Positions 36,321 to 49,916 of a DNA stretch of 64,000 nucleotides are shown here, one piece after another. Source of the stretch: Raphanus sativus (taxonomy: Eukaryota; Streptophyta; Magnoliopsida; Brassicales; Brassicaceae); contig NC_079514.1 of the NCBI RefSeq assembly GCF_000801105.2, forward strand, positions 8,742,001 to 8,806,000, in the 5' to 3' direction. The notes under the pieces are model-generated. The model worked only from the letters and a program-made list of their open reading frames with translations, did no database searches and was not told the origin of the DNA. The position numbers and the translations under genes are program-made. Within the stretch, counting starts at the first letter, position 1. Every line of letters begins with the position of its first letter.

Positions 36321-37035
36321 TTTAATTTGTATTAAGTAAAAAACTCTCTTTACTTATGTGACAATCAATTAGATACTTAATTATTCTTATGTGTCATCTT
36401 TACATTTAAATTAAAAACATGATATTTAATTTAAAAAAATCACTAATTATTAATATAAAATTGATATTATCTAAAAACATGATGAACGTATCATACATCA
36501 TTGATCATTGATACTGAAGATTTTATCTAAAATATTCTAACAAATATTCTTTTAACTCTTATATTTCGTATCTCATAGTCATGGATATCAAAGAAAGCAA
36601 CTTTTTTTTTACAACAATCAATACAATACTAAAAGCTAAATATCTTCAAAGGTTAGGCTGTCCACGTCACCCAATTAAATCGTCCAATAGGAAGAGAGCA
36701 TTTAACCACGTCAGATGCGTCGAGTCTAACATTTGGGCTTCGAAATCACCGGTCCGTATCGTTCTAATTTGATGAGCCCGTGAAGCCCATCTCACGCTGA
36801 GATCCCCTTTCTCCTTTCACGATTGTCGATTGGTTTTCTATTTTCTTCTCTTCTTCGTTTCCTCCGTTAAGAGATCTTTCGTAGGAACAATCAATTCTCT
36901 CCCCACTCTTCTTCACTCTTTAATCCCATTAATGGTTTCTTTTTGCTTTCTCCCTCTGAGATTCTATATAAGATCTCATTCTCTGTGTTTTGGTTTTCAT
37001 CAGAAGTTCTTAAATCCTCTCCACTGCGCTTTCCG
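36321..37035. promoter_or_regulatory. Upstream region of the repeat-bearing hypothetical gene
   Basis: The first half is AT-rich. From about 36650 the sequence becomes gene-like, with GC-richer, CT-rich leader-like DNA (TTTCTCCTTTCACGATTG and after). This leads into the candidate start at 37036. No specific promoter element was assigned. Confidence 0.35.
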
Positions 37036-37878
<843 letters not shown>

Positions 37879-39701
37879 AAATTTCATCTCTTAGCAAGTT
37901 AGTTTAGCGACCAAAGTCCGTATCTATTCTTGCACTTTTATATGTTTCCAGCTTTATTGATATTTTCTGTTTACAAAAACAAGTTGTGCTTTCACAGTTA
38001 TATATGTGTTTTTGTCTAAGGCTAATATAGTCACTTTAAGAATAAAGCAATGTTAGGACTTGAATCTCACTCTGAGTTAATTGTTTGACAGAGTGAAGGG
38101 CATCATGCTTATCAATTCTATCTGAAACCACCTGGTGCACAAGCTTTTATCAGGAACACGGTATGGTACGTAAGTAGTCTCTTGATGCATTCTGTTTGGT
38201 TTAACTTGAATAACTTTACATCACGTGATCATCTAAAAGCGCTGTCAATGCTATCTCCATGCTTATATTTTCTTCAAGTTAGGTTTGACATTTTTCCTTA
38301 TGTTTTATCTACAGTCTGGCGTCTAAAATTACAATAATGGTCCACACTCGCTTATTTAAAACAGCTGCAGCATTATAAATTACAAGACTACCAATCGTTT
38401 GTTGATTGTGATGCTGCAAGATTGTGTTTTGTTTCTATCTCTTGCAATTTCCTCACATAGCCCCTCTTAGGTTATATGCTTAGATGGGTTCTTTTCTTGC
38501 AGATTTGGAAGGCTTTAATTTCCTATGAGAGCCTGAGGTTGTGATTGCACCAGGTTTACAGCTTTAGATGATTGATGTTCTGTTCTTTAACCATGGGAGA
38601 TTGTGTCATCGGAGCTTCATCAATATTTTTGGAAGCATTGCAATTAATTTGAGAACAAACCTTCACAAATTTGGGTCATAAAAAGGTCTGCATTTACCTC
38701 CCGTAGTACCGTTTGTTAACATTTGTCTTCCCGAGCCTTACTTGGTTTTGTGTATATCTGAGAGAACGATTGGCTTTACAGGATAATGATCGAGGAGAGA
38801 TGCCGTTGAAGCTTCTTATACAGTTTCAGACATGGAGAGCTAATAGCAACTGTTGATGAAATGAAAATACTAAGAAAAAAATAAAAATATAAAGGTGCCA
38901 GCACGTCACTCCAATGTTTGAATAATTGTCTTTAGATCAGGCTCTGTATTCTTAAATGATTATCTGTCAAGTGTTTTTCTTTATTTCGGCAGGATGAAAA
39001 AAGCGTATAACTGTTTTTGCAACATGCTCTTCATATCAAAGTTAGACAGGAGCTAAGGTTCATAATTTAAATGAAACAAAACTTTCTCTTTTTTTTTTAC
39101 GTCATAGTGGATGAGTATTAAGTCAGCTGGTAATTTTGATTTTATACTTGCAACTCTTAAAATCTCCCCAATCTGTTTCATGATGTTCTTGGAACTGCTT
39201 CCAGTGATGGTATGTAGGGCTACTTGACTCCATGTTCAGGGGAGACTCGCCTGCCTATATTCAAGCCCCCAATGGAGGGTCTGGAGGACAACTTGACCAA
39301 CTAAGCCATCTGAGATCACTGACCTAGATCAGAGTTTTCTTCTAATGGAAATAATTTACTAAACTCATCGATTGTTACTTTGAAGATAGAAGAAAAACAA
39401 CATCTTTTTTTTTTGGCAAACAGAAAAACAACATCTAATAGTCTATTTCCCATGTTTATATTTTATTTTTGCTGACATTATATGTACACGACAAATTCTT
39501 TAGATCCAATCTATTGAACGATTACTTCAGACGGTAATAAAATAGTTAAATTACACACTAAAAAAAAAAGTTTGGTTACACCAAACTCTGAAGATAAATT
39601 CGTATTATTCTTCCCATATCAAATATCAAAGATGTATATTGCCTTGTATCCAACTTAAGAAAAACTGAATAGCATATTCAAGATACTATTAAAACAACAA
39701 G
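37879..39701. other. Gene-like but unassigned DNA
   Basis: The base composition is higher in GC than in the flanking transposon region, and intron-like T-rich tracts alternate with short open stretches. One such stretch reads EGHHAYQFYLKPPGAQAFIR at about 38093-38152, ending near a GTACG/GTAAG donor. It may belong with the remnant at 37036. I could not assemble an ORF or name a family. Confidence 0.3.
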
Positions 39702-39911
39702 TTGCACTTTAGGTACGGCTCTACACTCAATCACCCTTCCACTAATGAATATAGGCAAGCAAATTCACTCCAGATAAGTATTGTCCCCAACATGTACTTG
39801 GAGCTCTCCTGGAAGAACTTAATGCTGGCGAAGTATAGTCAGGCCAAGTTTGGATTCTCTCTCTTCTCAAACTCAAGCAATTAGGATTAAATTAAACATG
39901 TGTTGTTGTAA

Positions 39912-40220
39912 ATGCAGAGCAATGGTGATGGGAAACTATCAGAAGAATCAACCTTCCCTTATGCAGCTTCCTCTGTTTCTTACATCCCTTTATCGAGCAT
40001 GAATCTAGAAGAAAAAGTAAAGAGGATGCATTTGTCTAGGACTGTGCCTATGACACAGATAAAGGGCACACGAGCAAGAGATAGAGGAACTCAACTTTTC
40101 TCTTACGGCCATAGTCGTCAATCAAGTGACTTCACTGATTCTACCCTTTTAACGCAAGATACAACAGTAACACGGGATACAACAGTGATCACCCCAATGA
40201 CACTTGCGCTTTCAATTTAA
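39912..40220 (+). CDS. Hypothetical ORF or terminal exon (about 100 aa)
   Basis: The ORF follows a good splice acceptor (GTAAATGCAG, ending 39917). It encodes a Ser/Thr-rich polypeptide with LEEKVKRMHLSRTVPMTQIK and a Thr/Asp-repeat (TQDTTVTRDTTV) before its stop. It could be the last exon of a gene that began upstream or a remnant of one. No domain was recognised and no upstream partner could be joined with confidence. Confidence 0.3.
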   Translation: MQSNGDGKLSEESTFPYAASSVSYIPLSSMNLEEKVKRMHLSRTVPMTQIKGTRARDRGTQLFSYGHSRQSSDFTDSTLLTQDTTVTRDTTVITPMTLALSI

Positions 40221-42088
40221 ACAGGTGTTTCACACACATAATGATAACATCATTGTAGAGTTGAGGATGGGCTACCTTCACGTCCAAGAATATTGCCTAT
40301 ATTCAAACTATCTAACGAAGTACACGTCAATTGAGTAATGATAAGGTCAAAATTGATACGGTGTTTCCTAAACTTGATTCAAACGTTAATGGATCCCCAA
40401 ATACAGAAACTGTGACATCAACGAAGTGTCACGAAGGTGGTTTCCAGTGCTGTACTGTATAAAGCTCAAATGATTGAAAATAAGCCTGAATTTGCTTATG
40501 GATGTGTGAGGTGTACGTATATTCTTTACTCACTTTTTTTTGTCTGCTACTTAGTTTAATTGAAGTAAATATACTTTGCAGGAAATACTAAGACCCATTT
40601 GGCAGGCTCATTAGTCGTGTCCACTGTCCAGCATCCACAAAGTTCATAAACTACAAAGAATCTTACGTTACATTAAATGGTATAGACAAACAATAGATGA
40701 GTGAGCCAACGTGTGGGCTTTAATACTCTTTTTGGGCTTCCTTAATATTTTGTTTTTTTGAGAAATTGAGCTTCCTTAATATTCATTACAAGTTACTTGG
40801 AAGGGAAGGTATACAAATCTCAAATAAAAACGACAACCACAGTTGAATCAATATCCAAACAAAAGACTTTTTAAAACCAGAAAACACACGACTTTCAACT
40901 TAGCATCAAAATTAGCAACCATTTAGCAAAAAAATCTAAGCAACTATGAAAAGAAAAAAACTTCAGCAGCTCCAAATTGTAGCCAATATAAGTTCAATCA
41001 ACCCTCTTACAACCTGTTATATGGAGAAATTTAAAAACATCTGCAAATCAAACCACGGGGTTACAAGAAACGCAATCATCCCTCTTCAAATTTACACAAC
41101 CCTATGAATGTAAAACTTCAGAGGGGGTGTTAAATAACTGCACAAGAATGTGAGCATTTCAGGCAAAACAAGAATGTAAAACTTCTAACAAGGGATGGGC
41201 ATGAATCAAATATCTCGATATTCAAAAGTATTTATGATCCAATTTATTTCGTCCAGATCATTAATTTTTAATCTGTTTTTGATTCACCACCATCCCTTTG
41301 ATTTTCAAATAACAAAAACTATAATTTAAAGCGGATATTTGTTATGATCCATATAACTGAAAAAAACAAAAATAAATATTACAAAATAATAATATTTTAA
41401 GAGTATAAGAACAACAGTAACAAACCACCAGTAAAAACCTAGACAAACGGTATGACACATACTTTTATTACAAGCAAATGACCAAATTACTTTTTAAATT
41501 AATTTTAGCACAATATGTAATGGCCTCGATTTTCAATTTCAGCTTTCATAATAAATAAAATTAAACTACATCTTATTTTTTCTGAAAATTACGAAGATGA
41601 AAATTAAAACTATAAAAATGTGAAACGTTTAGAAAAAAAATATTAGTTATTTGTACCTTAGTTTTCTTCAACTATATCAAAGTAAAATAAAATCAAATGA
41701 ATAAATATAATCCACTATGTTTAAATTTTTTTTTTCTTTTTTAGGAGTCAATGTCGAGTTAATGGGATCCTCTAGGCATATAATAACCTAACCAATATCT
41801 GATCCGGTTTTAAAACATTGAGTTAACAGTTTTTTTTTTTTTTACATTTGCTCACCATCATATACATATTTTAGATGGTTAAAATAATTTTTTGTGAGTT
41901 ATACTCATATTTAATTATTAGTAAATTTTAAATAAAAATTATCCGCGCGTAGCGCGGAAATCGATCTAGTAGAAATAACTATGATATATGCTATCAAAGA
42001 AAGCAACAACACCTAAGGATTCGATTTTTTGGATGGGTCAAAATCAAAATTGGATTTATGGCTTACAATAAATGCTTCATATAAATTA
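40221..42088. other. Intergenic DNA with a Helitron 3' end
   Basis: No gene is present. At 41943-41969 the sequence CCGCGCGTAGCGCGGAAATCGATCTAG, followed by T, is a Helitron 3' terminus on the plus strand. Its 5' end was not located. A short palindromic pair AAGGGATGGGCATGAATC / GATTCACCACCATCCCTT spans about 41197-41300 and may be a tiny MITE. Confidence 0.45.
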
Positions 42089-42335
42089 CTCCCTCTGTTT
42101 TTTAAAGATCCATATTCTAGAAAAAAAATTTGTTTTAAAAAGATACATTTTTTACTTTTCCAATGTATTATTTAATGAAAATCTGTTAATTTCAAAAAAA
42201 TTAATTGTGTTTATTGGATTTTTATTGGTTAAAAGTTATGGAAAATTGTTATTCACAAAAATCAATGTATTTTTAATGTGATTTCTTAATATATGTGAAA
42301 AGTCTAGAATATGTATCTTTAAAAAACAGAGGGAG
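42089..42335. mobile_element. Stowaway-like MITE
   Basis: Inverted ends CTCCCTCTGTTTTTTAAAGAT and its complement at 42315-42335 (ATCTTTAAAAAACAGAGGGAG) are flanked by TA on both sides (42087-42088, 42336-42337). The interior is AT-rich and non-coding. The element shares its outer 10 bp with 147-402 but has a different core. Confidence 0.85.
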
Positions 42336-42387
42336 TAGATTTTTGCTTAAAGACAAGGGAAGAGGGTTGAAAAAGTTCTCAGGACCA

Positions 42388-43676
42388 TCTATACTATTAA
42401 AGCAGGATCCTATTGGTCTTTTTACTAAAATTACCCTTTTCTTTATTAACATTGCACATTTCATTAATGACAATCAAGTAATATCAATAACACATCTATA
42501 TTGGGTCTTTCTTTTTGATTCAGCCCACTGCTCACATCAGATCTCTTTTGGGCCATTTGGGCCGATTAAGAAATCAGATCCAATTCTTATTTTTTTTTCC
42601 AAGTTCAAATAATTTATTTTCAACCATTCTTAATATTTTTTGTAGTGAAAAAAAATTAATCACTTAATTATTATGTTTTTTCTTTTTAATATAATTTAAG
42701 CATTCATAAAAAATTGAATTTTTTCATCGAAAAGTATAAATCTTTACTAAAATTATATAAATTTTTATTTAAAAAATTAACCACATAATAAAATTAATTT
42801 ATCAGAGTTATACCAACTTAATTCATTAAAAAATAAAGTTTAATTTTCTAAACATAAATACTCATTAGACCTGGACGTTCGGGTACCCATTCGGGTATGG
42901 ATCGGTTCTTTCGGGTATTGGATTTTTCGGGTTTTGAAATTAAATCTCATTCGGGTATTATAAAATTTCGGGTCGGATTCGAGTCGGATCTTTCCGGGTC
43001 CGGGTGGGTTCGGTTCTCATGCATAAGAACCTGAAAAATAACTAAATAACCAAAGTATCTAAAACGGGTTTGGTTATTTATACTCAAACTAACCAAAGTA
43101 TTAGATTCAGTTCAAAATTTTGTATCTAAATTACTCAAAAGTAACCAAAAATAACCAAAATATCCATTCTATACAGTTTTTTTGGGTAAACTTTTATTCA
43201 ACTTATCATATTTTATCCAAAAATACTCAAAGTACCAAAAATAACTACTATAATTAACTTATAATATTAATGTAAAATATTAAAATAATTATAAATATAA
43301 CTATAACATATATTTTAGATATATATTCACATTTTGGATATTTTAGGGTACTCATTCGGTTCTCGGTTCGGGTCAGGTTCGAGACCAGTTCTTCGGATAT
43401 AGCAATTTAGAACTCATTCGGATATTTAACCCGGGTCAGATCGGGTTCAGGACCCTGATTTTCGGGTCGGTTTCGGGTTGGTTATTCGGGTCCGGATATT
43501 GTACTCAGGCCTATACTCATTTAAAATGAAACACGATAAAGAAATATAAAAAGCTTAAGTCTTTTATAAAAAAAATAAATATATGAAAATATGACATTTA
43601 CTATACTAAATATTTTTTAATTTAAAAAAATAAAGGAAAATAAATCCGCGCTTTGAAAGCGCGGGTCAAAATCTAG
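42388..43676 (+). mobile_element. Non-autonomous Helitron hosting a hAT-like MITE
   Basis: It starts TCTATACTATTAAAGCAGGA after A (42387). It ends CCGCGCTTTGAAAGCGCGG GTCAAAATCTAG before T (43677), with a perfect hairpin. This is the same 3' terminus as the Helitron at 10040-10726, so both belong to one family. Removing the nested MITE (42866-43512) and its duplicated 8 bp leaves a Helitron of about 634 bp, close to the 687 bp of its relative. Confidence 0.87.
42866..43512. mobile_element. hAT-like MITE nested in a Helitron
   Basis: An exact 8-bp duplication ATACTCAT stands at 42858-42865 and 43513-43520. Ends are TAGACCTGGACG on the left and CTCAGGCCT on the right, a degraded inverted repeat. 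The interior is TCGGGT-rich at both ends with an AT-rich centre. It is the same design as 28257-28928 and 47550-48216. Confidence 0.78.
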
Positions 43677-44088
43677 TTAGATTCATTAAAGACACTACAC
43701 ATGCATTTGCAATAACTGGAGAAATTGTGAGTGAGCTTTCACTTTCTCCCCTTCTCAGCATACCCTTAGTTTTCCCTTCTCTGTCTCCTCTCACATGTAA
43801 TTGTCTTCTTGCATCGTAACAGTTACCACATTCAGTTACGGTCCAAAAGAATAAACCAAATTGAGAACAAGAACTCACCAGCCTAACGTCAAAATTTCTA
43901 TCAAAATAATGCAACTCGAATTTATGGGCAGAAAAAAACGACAAACTTCAAGAGTTGCTTAAACTCATAGTTGCCTTTAGGGATTAAACACGTGATTAAA
44001 CACCATCTCTTTGCCTTAAAAGACGAGTTTGCCCCTCGATGAACTTAAACCCGTCGTTTGGAAAGTCTTAACTACTGAGGAGATCCGG
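43677..44088. other. 3' flank of BAM2
   Basis: This is probably the BAM2 3' UTR and downstream sequence. The 92-aa minus-strand ORF has no recognisable motif. Nothing else was seen. Confidence 0.45.
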
Positions 44089-47000
44089 CTACGATTCATT
44101 TACTCCCGGAGATTTCTCCGTCGCGTCTGATTCCACCGCCTGCTGCTTCGAAAGAGGGATCTTCGGGACCTCGGTGAGGATCTGAACGACTTCCCTCATC
44201 GTCGGCCTTGCCACCGCCTGTTCTTCAACGCAAAGCATCGCAACGTAGAAGACGTGCGTTACTTCGTGGACGGGTACGGAAGAGAGTCTATGATCGATAA
44301 CTTTGAGCACACATTCTTTGTTCGAATCCGTCATGCTTCGTACCCACTGAACGATGTCCACGCCGTCTCCGAACTCTCCCACGGGTTTCCTTCCGGTGAT
44401 GAGTTCCAGAAGAACAACACCGAAGCTGTACACATCGCTCTTCTCATCTACCTTTAATGTATACGCATACTCTGCCCATAACAAGAACACATATTAGTTT
44501 CAGAGAGGTTTTGATTTACATGCCAAAGTGATGTACCTGGAGCGATGTAGCCGTAGGAGCCGGCAATAGCAGACATACACTCAGAAGTACCAGAGTCTTG
44601 TAAGAACTTGGCAAGACCAAAGTCAGCGACATGAGCTTCAAAGCTGGAGTCTAGGAGGATGTTGTTGGATTTGACATCTCTGTGGACGATCAGAGGTGAA
44701 CAGTCATGGTGGAGATAGCAAAGACCCTTGGCCGCTTCAAGTGCAATCTTGTAACGTGTGTCCCAATGCAAATGACCTCCTTTCTTTCCGTGGAGGACCT
44801 CTCCGAGGCTACCGTTGGGCATGTACTCGTACACAAGGAGATTCGTTTCATGGTTGGAGCAAAACCCAAGCAGCCTGACGATGTGCCTGTGTCTGATCCT
44901 ACCCAAAGTCTGAATCTCGGCGTTGAACCCGTGATCATGAGAAGAACCATGAGACATGGTAGCCAATCTCTTGACCGCCACTAGGTCGCCGCTAGGCATC
45001 ACGCCTTTGTAGACAATCCCAGCGCCGCCTTTGCCTATGATGTTGTCTTCCTTGAGACAGACCAAGACATCATCACAAGTGAAGTCTAGTCTCTGGAAAG
45101 CTGTCAGTCTCCAAGCCTTGGACTCGGCGGCGTTTCTCAGGGACCTGGCTTTGACTATGGCAGCTATGGCAAACACCATCGAACAGAACAGTAACCCGAG
45201 GACGAGTAAGAGCTTTGTAGTAGCCGATAGAGGTGGTCTGACATGATGAGGCTGGTTGCAAGGACCCAAATACGGACCACAAAGATCAGAGTTACCCACG
45301 AAGGACGTGTGATTAAAGTAACCGAACTGTCCAGTGCTGGGAACCAAACCGGAGAGGTTGTTGTAAGAGAAATCAACGGATGTCAAACTCTGCATCGACG
45401 ATATCGTCGCAGGGATGGAACCGACGAGATGGTTTCTCGAAACATTCAAGTAATTCAAGATCCTCATGCTCTTGATTTGGTTAGGGATCTCACCTGAGAG
45501 CTCGTTGCGACTCAGGTCAACATACGTTAGCAGCTTACAGCGGCTGATCTCCGGCGCGATCCCGCCGGAGAACAAATTGTGGCTGAAATCCAGCTTCGAG
45601 AGCTGCTGAAGCCTCCCTATCTCCGAGGGAATCGGACCGGCGAACTTGTTACCATCTAAAAGCAGTTTCTGGACGCTGGAGAAGTTCCCGATAGCCGGCG
45701 GTAACGGACCGGAGAGTTGGTTATTCGAAAGAATGATCTGACCAAGGTTTACAGACACTCCTCCGCTTATAGGTAACGGTAACTCTCCCGTGAGGTAATT
45801 ATCTTGGAGCTCCACTTGAGATAACTCGGGTAACCCGAAAAGCCCTTCCGGAATCGACCCGTTTAGGAAATTCTCGCCCATCCGGATCCGGGTCAAAGAC
45901 TCGCATTTCCCAAGCGAATCAGGAATCGAACCGAACAAGAAGTTGGCGAGAGTGATCAACGTCACTAACCGTTTACCGAAGCACATATTCGGCGGCAAAG
46001 TCCCCGTGAGCTTGTTTGAGGAGAGGTCGAGAATCACCAACCTACCGTTCTCCCCAAGCTTCCTAGGGATGCTTCCGGTGAAGTTGTTCTCCCACAGCTG
46101 CAGCACCTCGAGCTCCGGCATATCGCCGATGAACTCCGGTATAGCGCCGTACAGCCTGTTCCTGAAGAGGTTCAAGAGCTTTAGATTCTCCAGGTGTTGG
46201 AAACTCGCGGGAATCTCTCCGGTGAACATGTTGTTCGACAGATCCATCGATTTCAAGCTCGTGATCGTTCCCAGCTCCGGCGATAACGGCCCCGAGAAGG
46301 CGTTCACCTGGAGGAAGAGCGTGTCGAGCTTCCGGAGCCTCCCGATCTCCCGCGGGATCTCTCCCCTCAGCCCGCAGTTCGCGGCGTCGAGCCTGAGGAG
46401 CTCCGAGAGGTTTCCGATCTCCGGCGGAAGGCCGCCGTCGAAGGCGTTGAAGTATCCGACGTAGAGCTCTCGGAGAGCCGTTAGGTTTCCGATCTCCGGA
46501 GGGATTCTCCCGGTTAGCTCGTTGCCGGAGACGGCCAAGTACTCGAGAGCAGGCCAGCTTCCGTACGCCGAAGGGATTCTCCCGGCGAAGTAGTTACCGC
46601 CGAGGTGGAGGTGACGGAGCTCCGTCAGGTTAGCGACGGAGACGGGCAAGTCTCCGGTGAGGTTGTTGTTGTACAAATCGAGGACCTGGAGATTGAGCAA
46701 TCCGGCGGAGAGCTCGTCGGGGTACGAGCCGTTGAAGACGTTGTTGGAGAGATTCAGACGGCGGAGGTCCGAGAGGTTGGCCATCTCCGGCGGGATGTGG
46801 CCAGAGATCTGGTTGGCGGCGAGGGAGAGGTTTTGCAGGAGAGGTAAGTGAGCTACGGAGGAGGAGAGAGTCCCCGAGAGGTTGAGGCTGGATAGGTCGA
46901 GGGAGGTCACGTGACGGAGAGAGGCGTCGCACGTGACTCCGGTCCATAGGCAGAAGCTTGTGGAGAGGTTCCATGAGGCGAGAGGTGAGTGTTGGTCGTT

Positions 47001-47123
47001 TTCGTTGCTGGTGAGGGAGGATTTGAGTGAGAGAAGAGCACGGAGCTCGGAGATTGAATGAACGGCGGCGTATGAGTGAGAAATGTGGAGGAGAAGAAGG
47101 AGTAGGAGGAGGAGAAGTTTCAT
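44089..47123 (-). CDS. BAM2: Leucine-rich repeat receptor kinase BAM2
   Basis: This is a plasma-membrane receptor kinase of the CLAVATA1/BAM clade. These receptors perceive CLE peptides in meristem and anther development. Two exons (47123-44537 and 44471-44089) join in frame to 989 aa; the single intron in the kinase domain is a clade trait. In order there is a signal peptide ([19 protein letters not shown]), an LRR N-cap ([16 protein letters not shown]), about 21 extracellular LRRs, a transmembrane helix ([20 protein letters not shown], about 635-655) and a Ser/Thr kinase. The kinase shows [26 protein letters not shown] and DFGLAK, so it is an RD kinase with all catalytic residues. The sequence fits At3g49670 (1002 aa in Arabidopsis). 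Confidence 0.95.
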
Positions 47124-47549
47124 GGTTCTGTTTGTTTCTCTTTCTGTGTTAGGTTAGGGTAAGGTTTAAAAAGGGTGATAGTGTGGTGAGGGTAAGTGAA
47201 GAAGAAGATGAAAATGTCGTGTTTACATCTTGTAATCCATTTTCATCAATATAATTTATTCTTGTCAGTTTGAACATTATTTACATCGTTTTTATTTTAA
47301 AGATTTGTGCCTTAAAGTTCCTTTTTCCCATCATAATTATATAACACTCTCAAAATACCGAATGTATGGATTTTAGTATCCCAAAATATTTTGGAGCCTT
47401 GTTGTTTCCAATTCTAAATCTGTTGAAACGTGATGTTGTTACCTAATCTTTGACAAATCTTCTGATTTGTGACATTGTGTGTTTATTAATTCATTCAGCA
47501 AGTCATAAAACTTACGTCACATGACATATTAACAATGTAACATGCATAT
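47124..47549. promoter_or_regulatory. BAM2 upstream region
   Basis: This AT-rich region should contain the BAM2 promoter and 5' UTR. No individual element was assigned. Confidence 0.4.
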
Positions 47550-48216
47550 TAGGGCTGGGCAAATAATCCGCACCCGAAAAACCGAACCGAACCCGATCCG
47601 AAAAAGTAGCACCGAACCCGAACCAAAATTGATTAAATATCCGAACGGGTTCAAAATTTCGGTATTTAAAAAACCGAAACCGAACCCGATCCGAACCGAA
47701 GTATTTTGGGTACCCGAATGTATCCGAAATAAATTTATATACTTAAATATATACATTATTTTTATATATAATATATATTAAAATATTAAAAATATATAAG
47801 ATACCTTTAAGTTTTTCAAAATACTCGAAAAATATATGCAAATAGTCAAAAATAAATGTTTAAAATAGCTAAAGTATACTGAAAATACCAAAAATAGTTA
47901 AATATCTATTGATTATTTATCCAAATATTCAAAGAAAACCAATTTATATGTTAAATTAAGGTATTTTGACATATATGTTATGAAAATTTATATGTAATAT
48001 ATTATCTTTCTTATAGATTTTGAAAATTTAAAGTATATAATGAATTTTGAAAATTTAAAAATATTTTAAATGGGTTATCCGAACCCGAACCGAACCCGCA
48101 AAGATCCGAACCAAACCCGAACCGAAATTTAGAAATATCCGAATGGGGCTGAAATCTTTGACCCCGAAGAACCGAAACCCGAATGGACTGAACCGAAACC
48201 CGAACGCCCAGCCCTA
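47550..48216. mobile_element. hAT-like MITE with exact 8-bp target duplication
   Basis: Termini TAGGGCTGGGC and GCCCAGCCCTA are perfect inverted repeats. ATGCATAT flanks the element exactly at 47542-47549 and 48217-48224. ACCGAACCCGA-type words fill both arms around an AT-rich centre. The short ORFs are repeat artefacts. Confidence 0.88.
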
Positions 48217-48224
48217 ATGCATAT

Positions 48225-49876
48225 CATAAGCTTCAATCAAATATGCAATTTTTGGCAAAAAAAAAAAATCTCCAAGCGAACCATCTAAATTCATAAAGAT
48301 AATTTTAAAGATAAAAAGAAACCCATGATTACGAATTTTGATTATGACGATGAACGGTCTAGATGTTACAGTTTAAAAGAAGATCAAGCAAGTTACAAAA
48401 AAAAAAAAAAGAAGATGATGGATCCTACCAAAATTCATGTACTTCCCAATTTCTCGAGAGATCCTCTTTTTCTTAATTAGCGGATATCATTATTAGTTGG
48501 ACCTTGATTACCAAAACTTAACACTTAACTGACCAGAACATCCCTTTACAGACACCGTAATCACATTTCTGTCACTAGGACCGCAACAAGGCCCACAAGG
48601 CATGCATGAGCAACGACACCAAAGAGACTGTTTATGTTCTTACTTCTCAGTAATAGGGATTACCAATTGAAAATGACGAGAACAAGTCTGAGGTGATGGT
48701 ACTGTAACATTTAAAGAGTCTTGAGAGACGCAATCATAGTTTTTGAGTTTGATAATGGAGTACCTAGTCAGTGAAAACAGTCCTGTCTGCATCATTTTTA
48801 TCTTTTGCCAGTTACAATATTTCACTGGTCAACATTCAACAATAATGGTTTGTGCAGTGAAAAAATTGTGAATTTCTGATAATTTTTTCAAAAGCAGATT
48901 TTAAAGGCACTGGAGTCGAGAAGAGAAATACATTTTATATATTACCCAATGGAACAAGTCGTACTCATATTAGGTGAACTTTGTTGTCTTCTTCTTTATG
49001 GACCCGGACGATCGAATAATTTTCCATATTCAACCCATTTCCTTGCATTTGCATTGAATAATAAATTAATAAATCAGTTTTAAAAAATAGTGAAAACTAG
49101 GACTAAATAATGGATTTTTTTTTGTAAATTTAGTTATCATTCGAATTAATGAGAATCGACAAGCACGTGTGAGGGGAAGATCTATTGTTTTTCCTGTGTG
49201 CTAATTGGGAAGATATATTTTTGGATGGATGTGTTGCATTAAGATTCGTTTGCTGAAGCTTGATTTCCTATTTGTTACCAAAATCAAATACATATTAATT
49301 AAGAAAATCCATATTAATTTGGCAGAAATATTATGTTAAGTCTTGCAATAAATCTATGCTATTTAAATAGAATCACTCAAAAAGGCCAATTTCAAAAAAT
49401 TACTGTTAGACCACTACATTTAATTATCCTTTCTATCATTTCAACTTACACATATGTAATTTTCCAAGCACTTAATTAAAATAATATTTGAAATCAAAAT
49501 TTTCATTAGATTTTGTGGGGTTTACTTACTAATTAAAATATTTTAATTTATAATTTGTCGCTTCATTCCTAAATAATGCAATACAATATTTTTAAACACC
49601 AAATCAGTAACAAAGTCTTGAATTGATTTTAATATTTAAAATTCTAATAGAGTTGTTATTGATTTCAATCCATGGACGTTCTATTTAATATTCTCACATG
49701 CAAAAAAAAATATCTTAAATAAAAATATAACCAATAGAAACAAATTAAATTTATTCAGCAAAAAGTGTTTAGAAAGATATAAAATATATTAGTCATATAT
49801 GTATGTTAAATTGCTACAATTCTCCATTTTTATACTATACAATATAACTGACATACATTTATAATATAAGAGTAAA

Positions 49877-49916
<40 letters not shown>

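Noticed and set aside
39220..39325. A functional tRNA gene on the minus strand
   Set aside because: Only an A-box-like and a weak B-box-like word are present; no acceptor stem or anticodon arm can be drawn.
44254..46974. Several plus- and minus-strand ORFs of 60-173 aa inside BAM2
   Set aside because: They are shadow frames of GC-rich LRR and kinase coding sequence.
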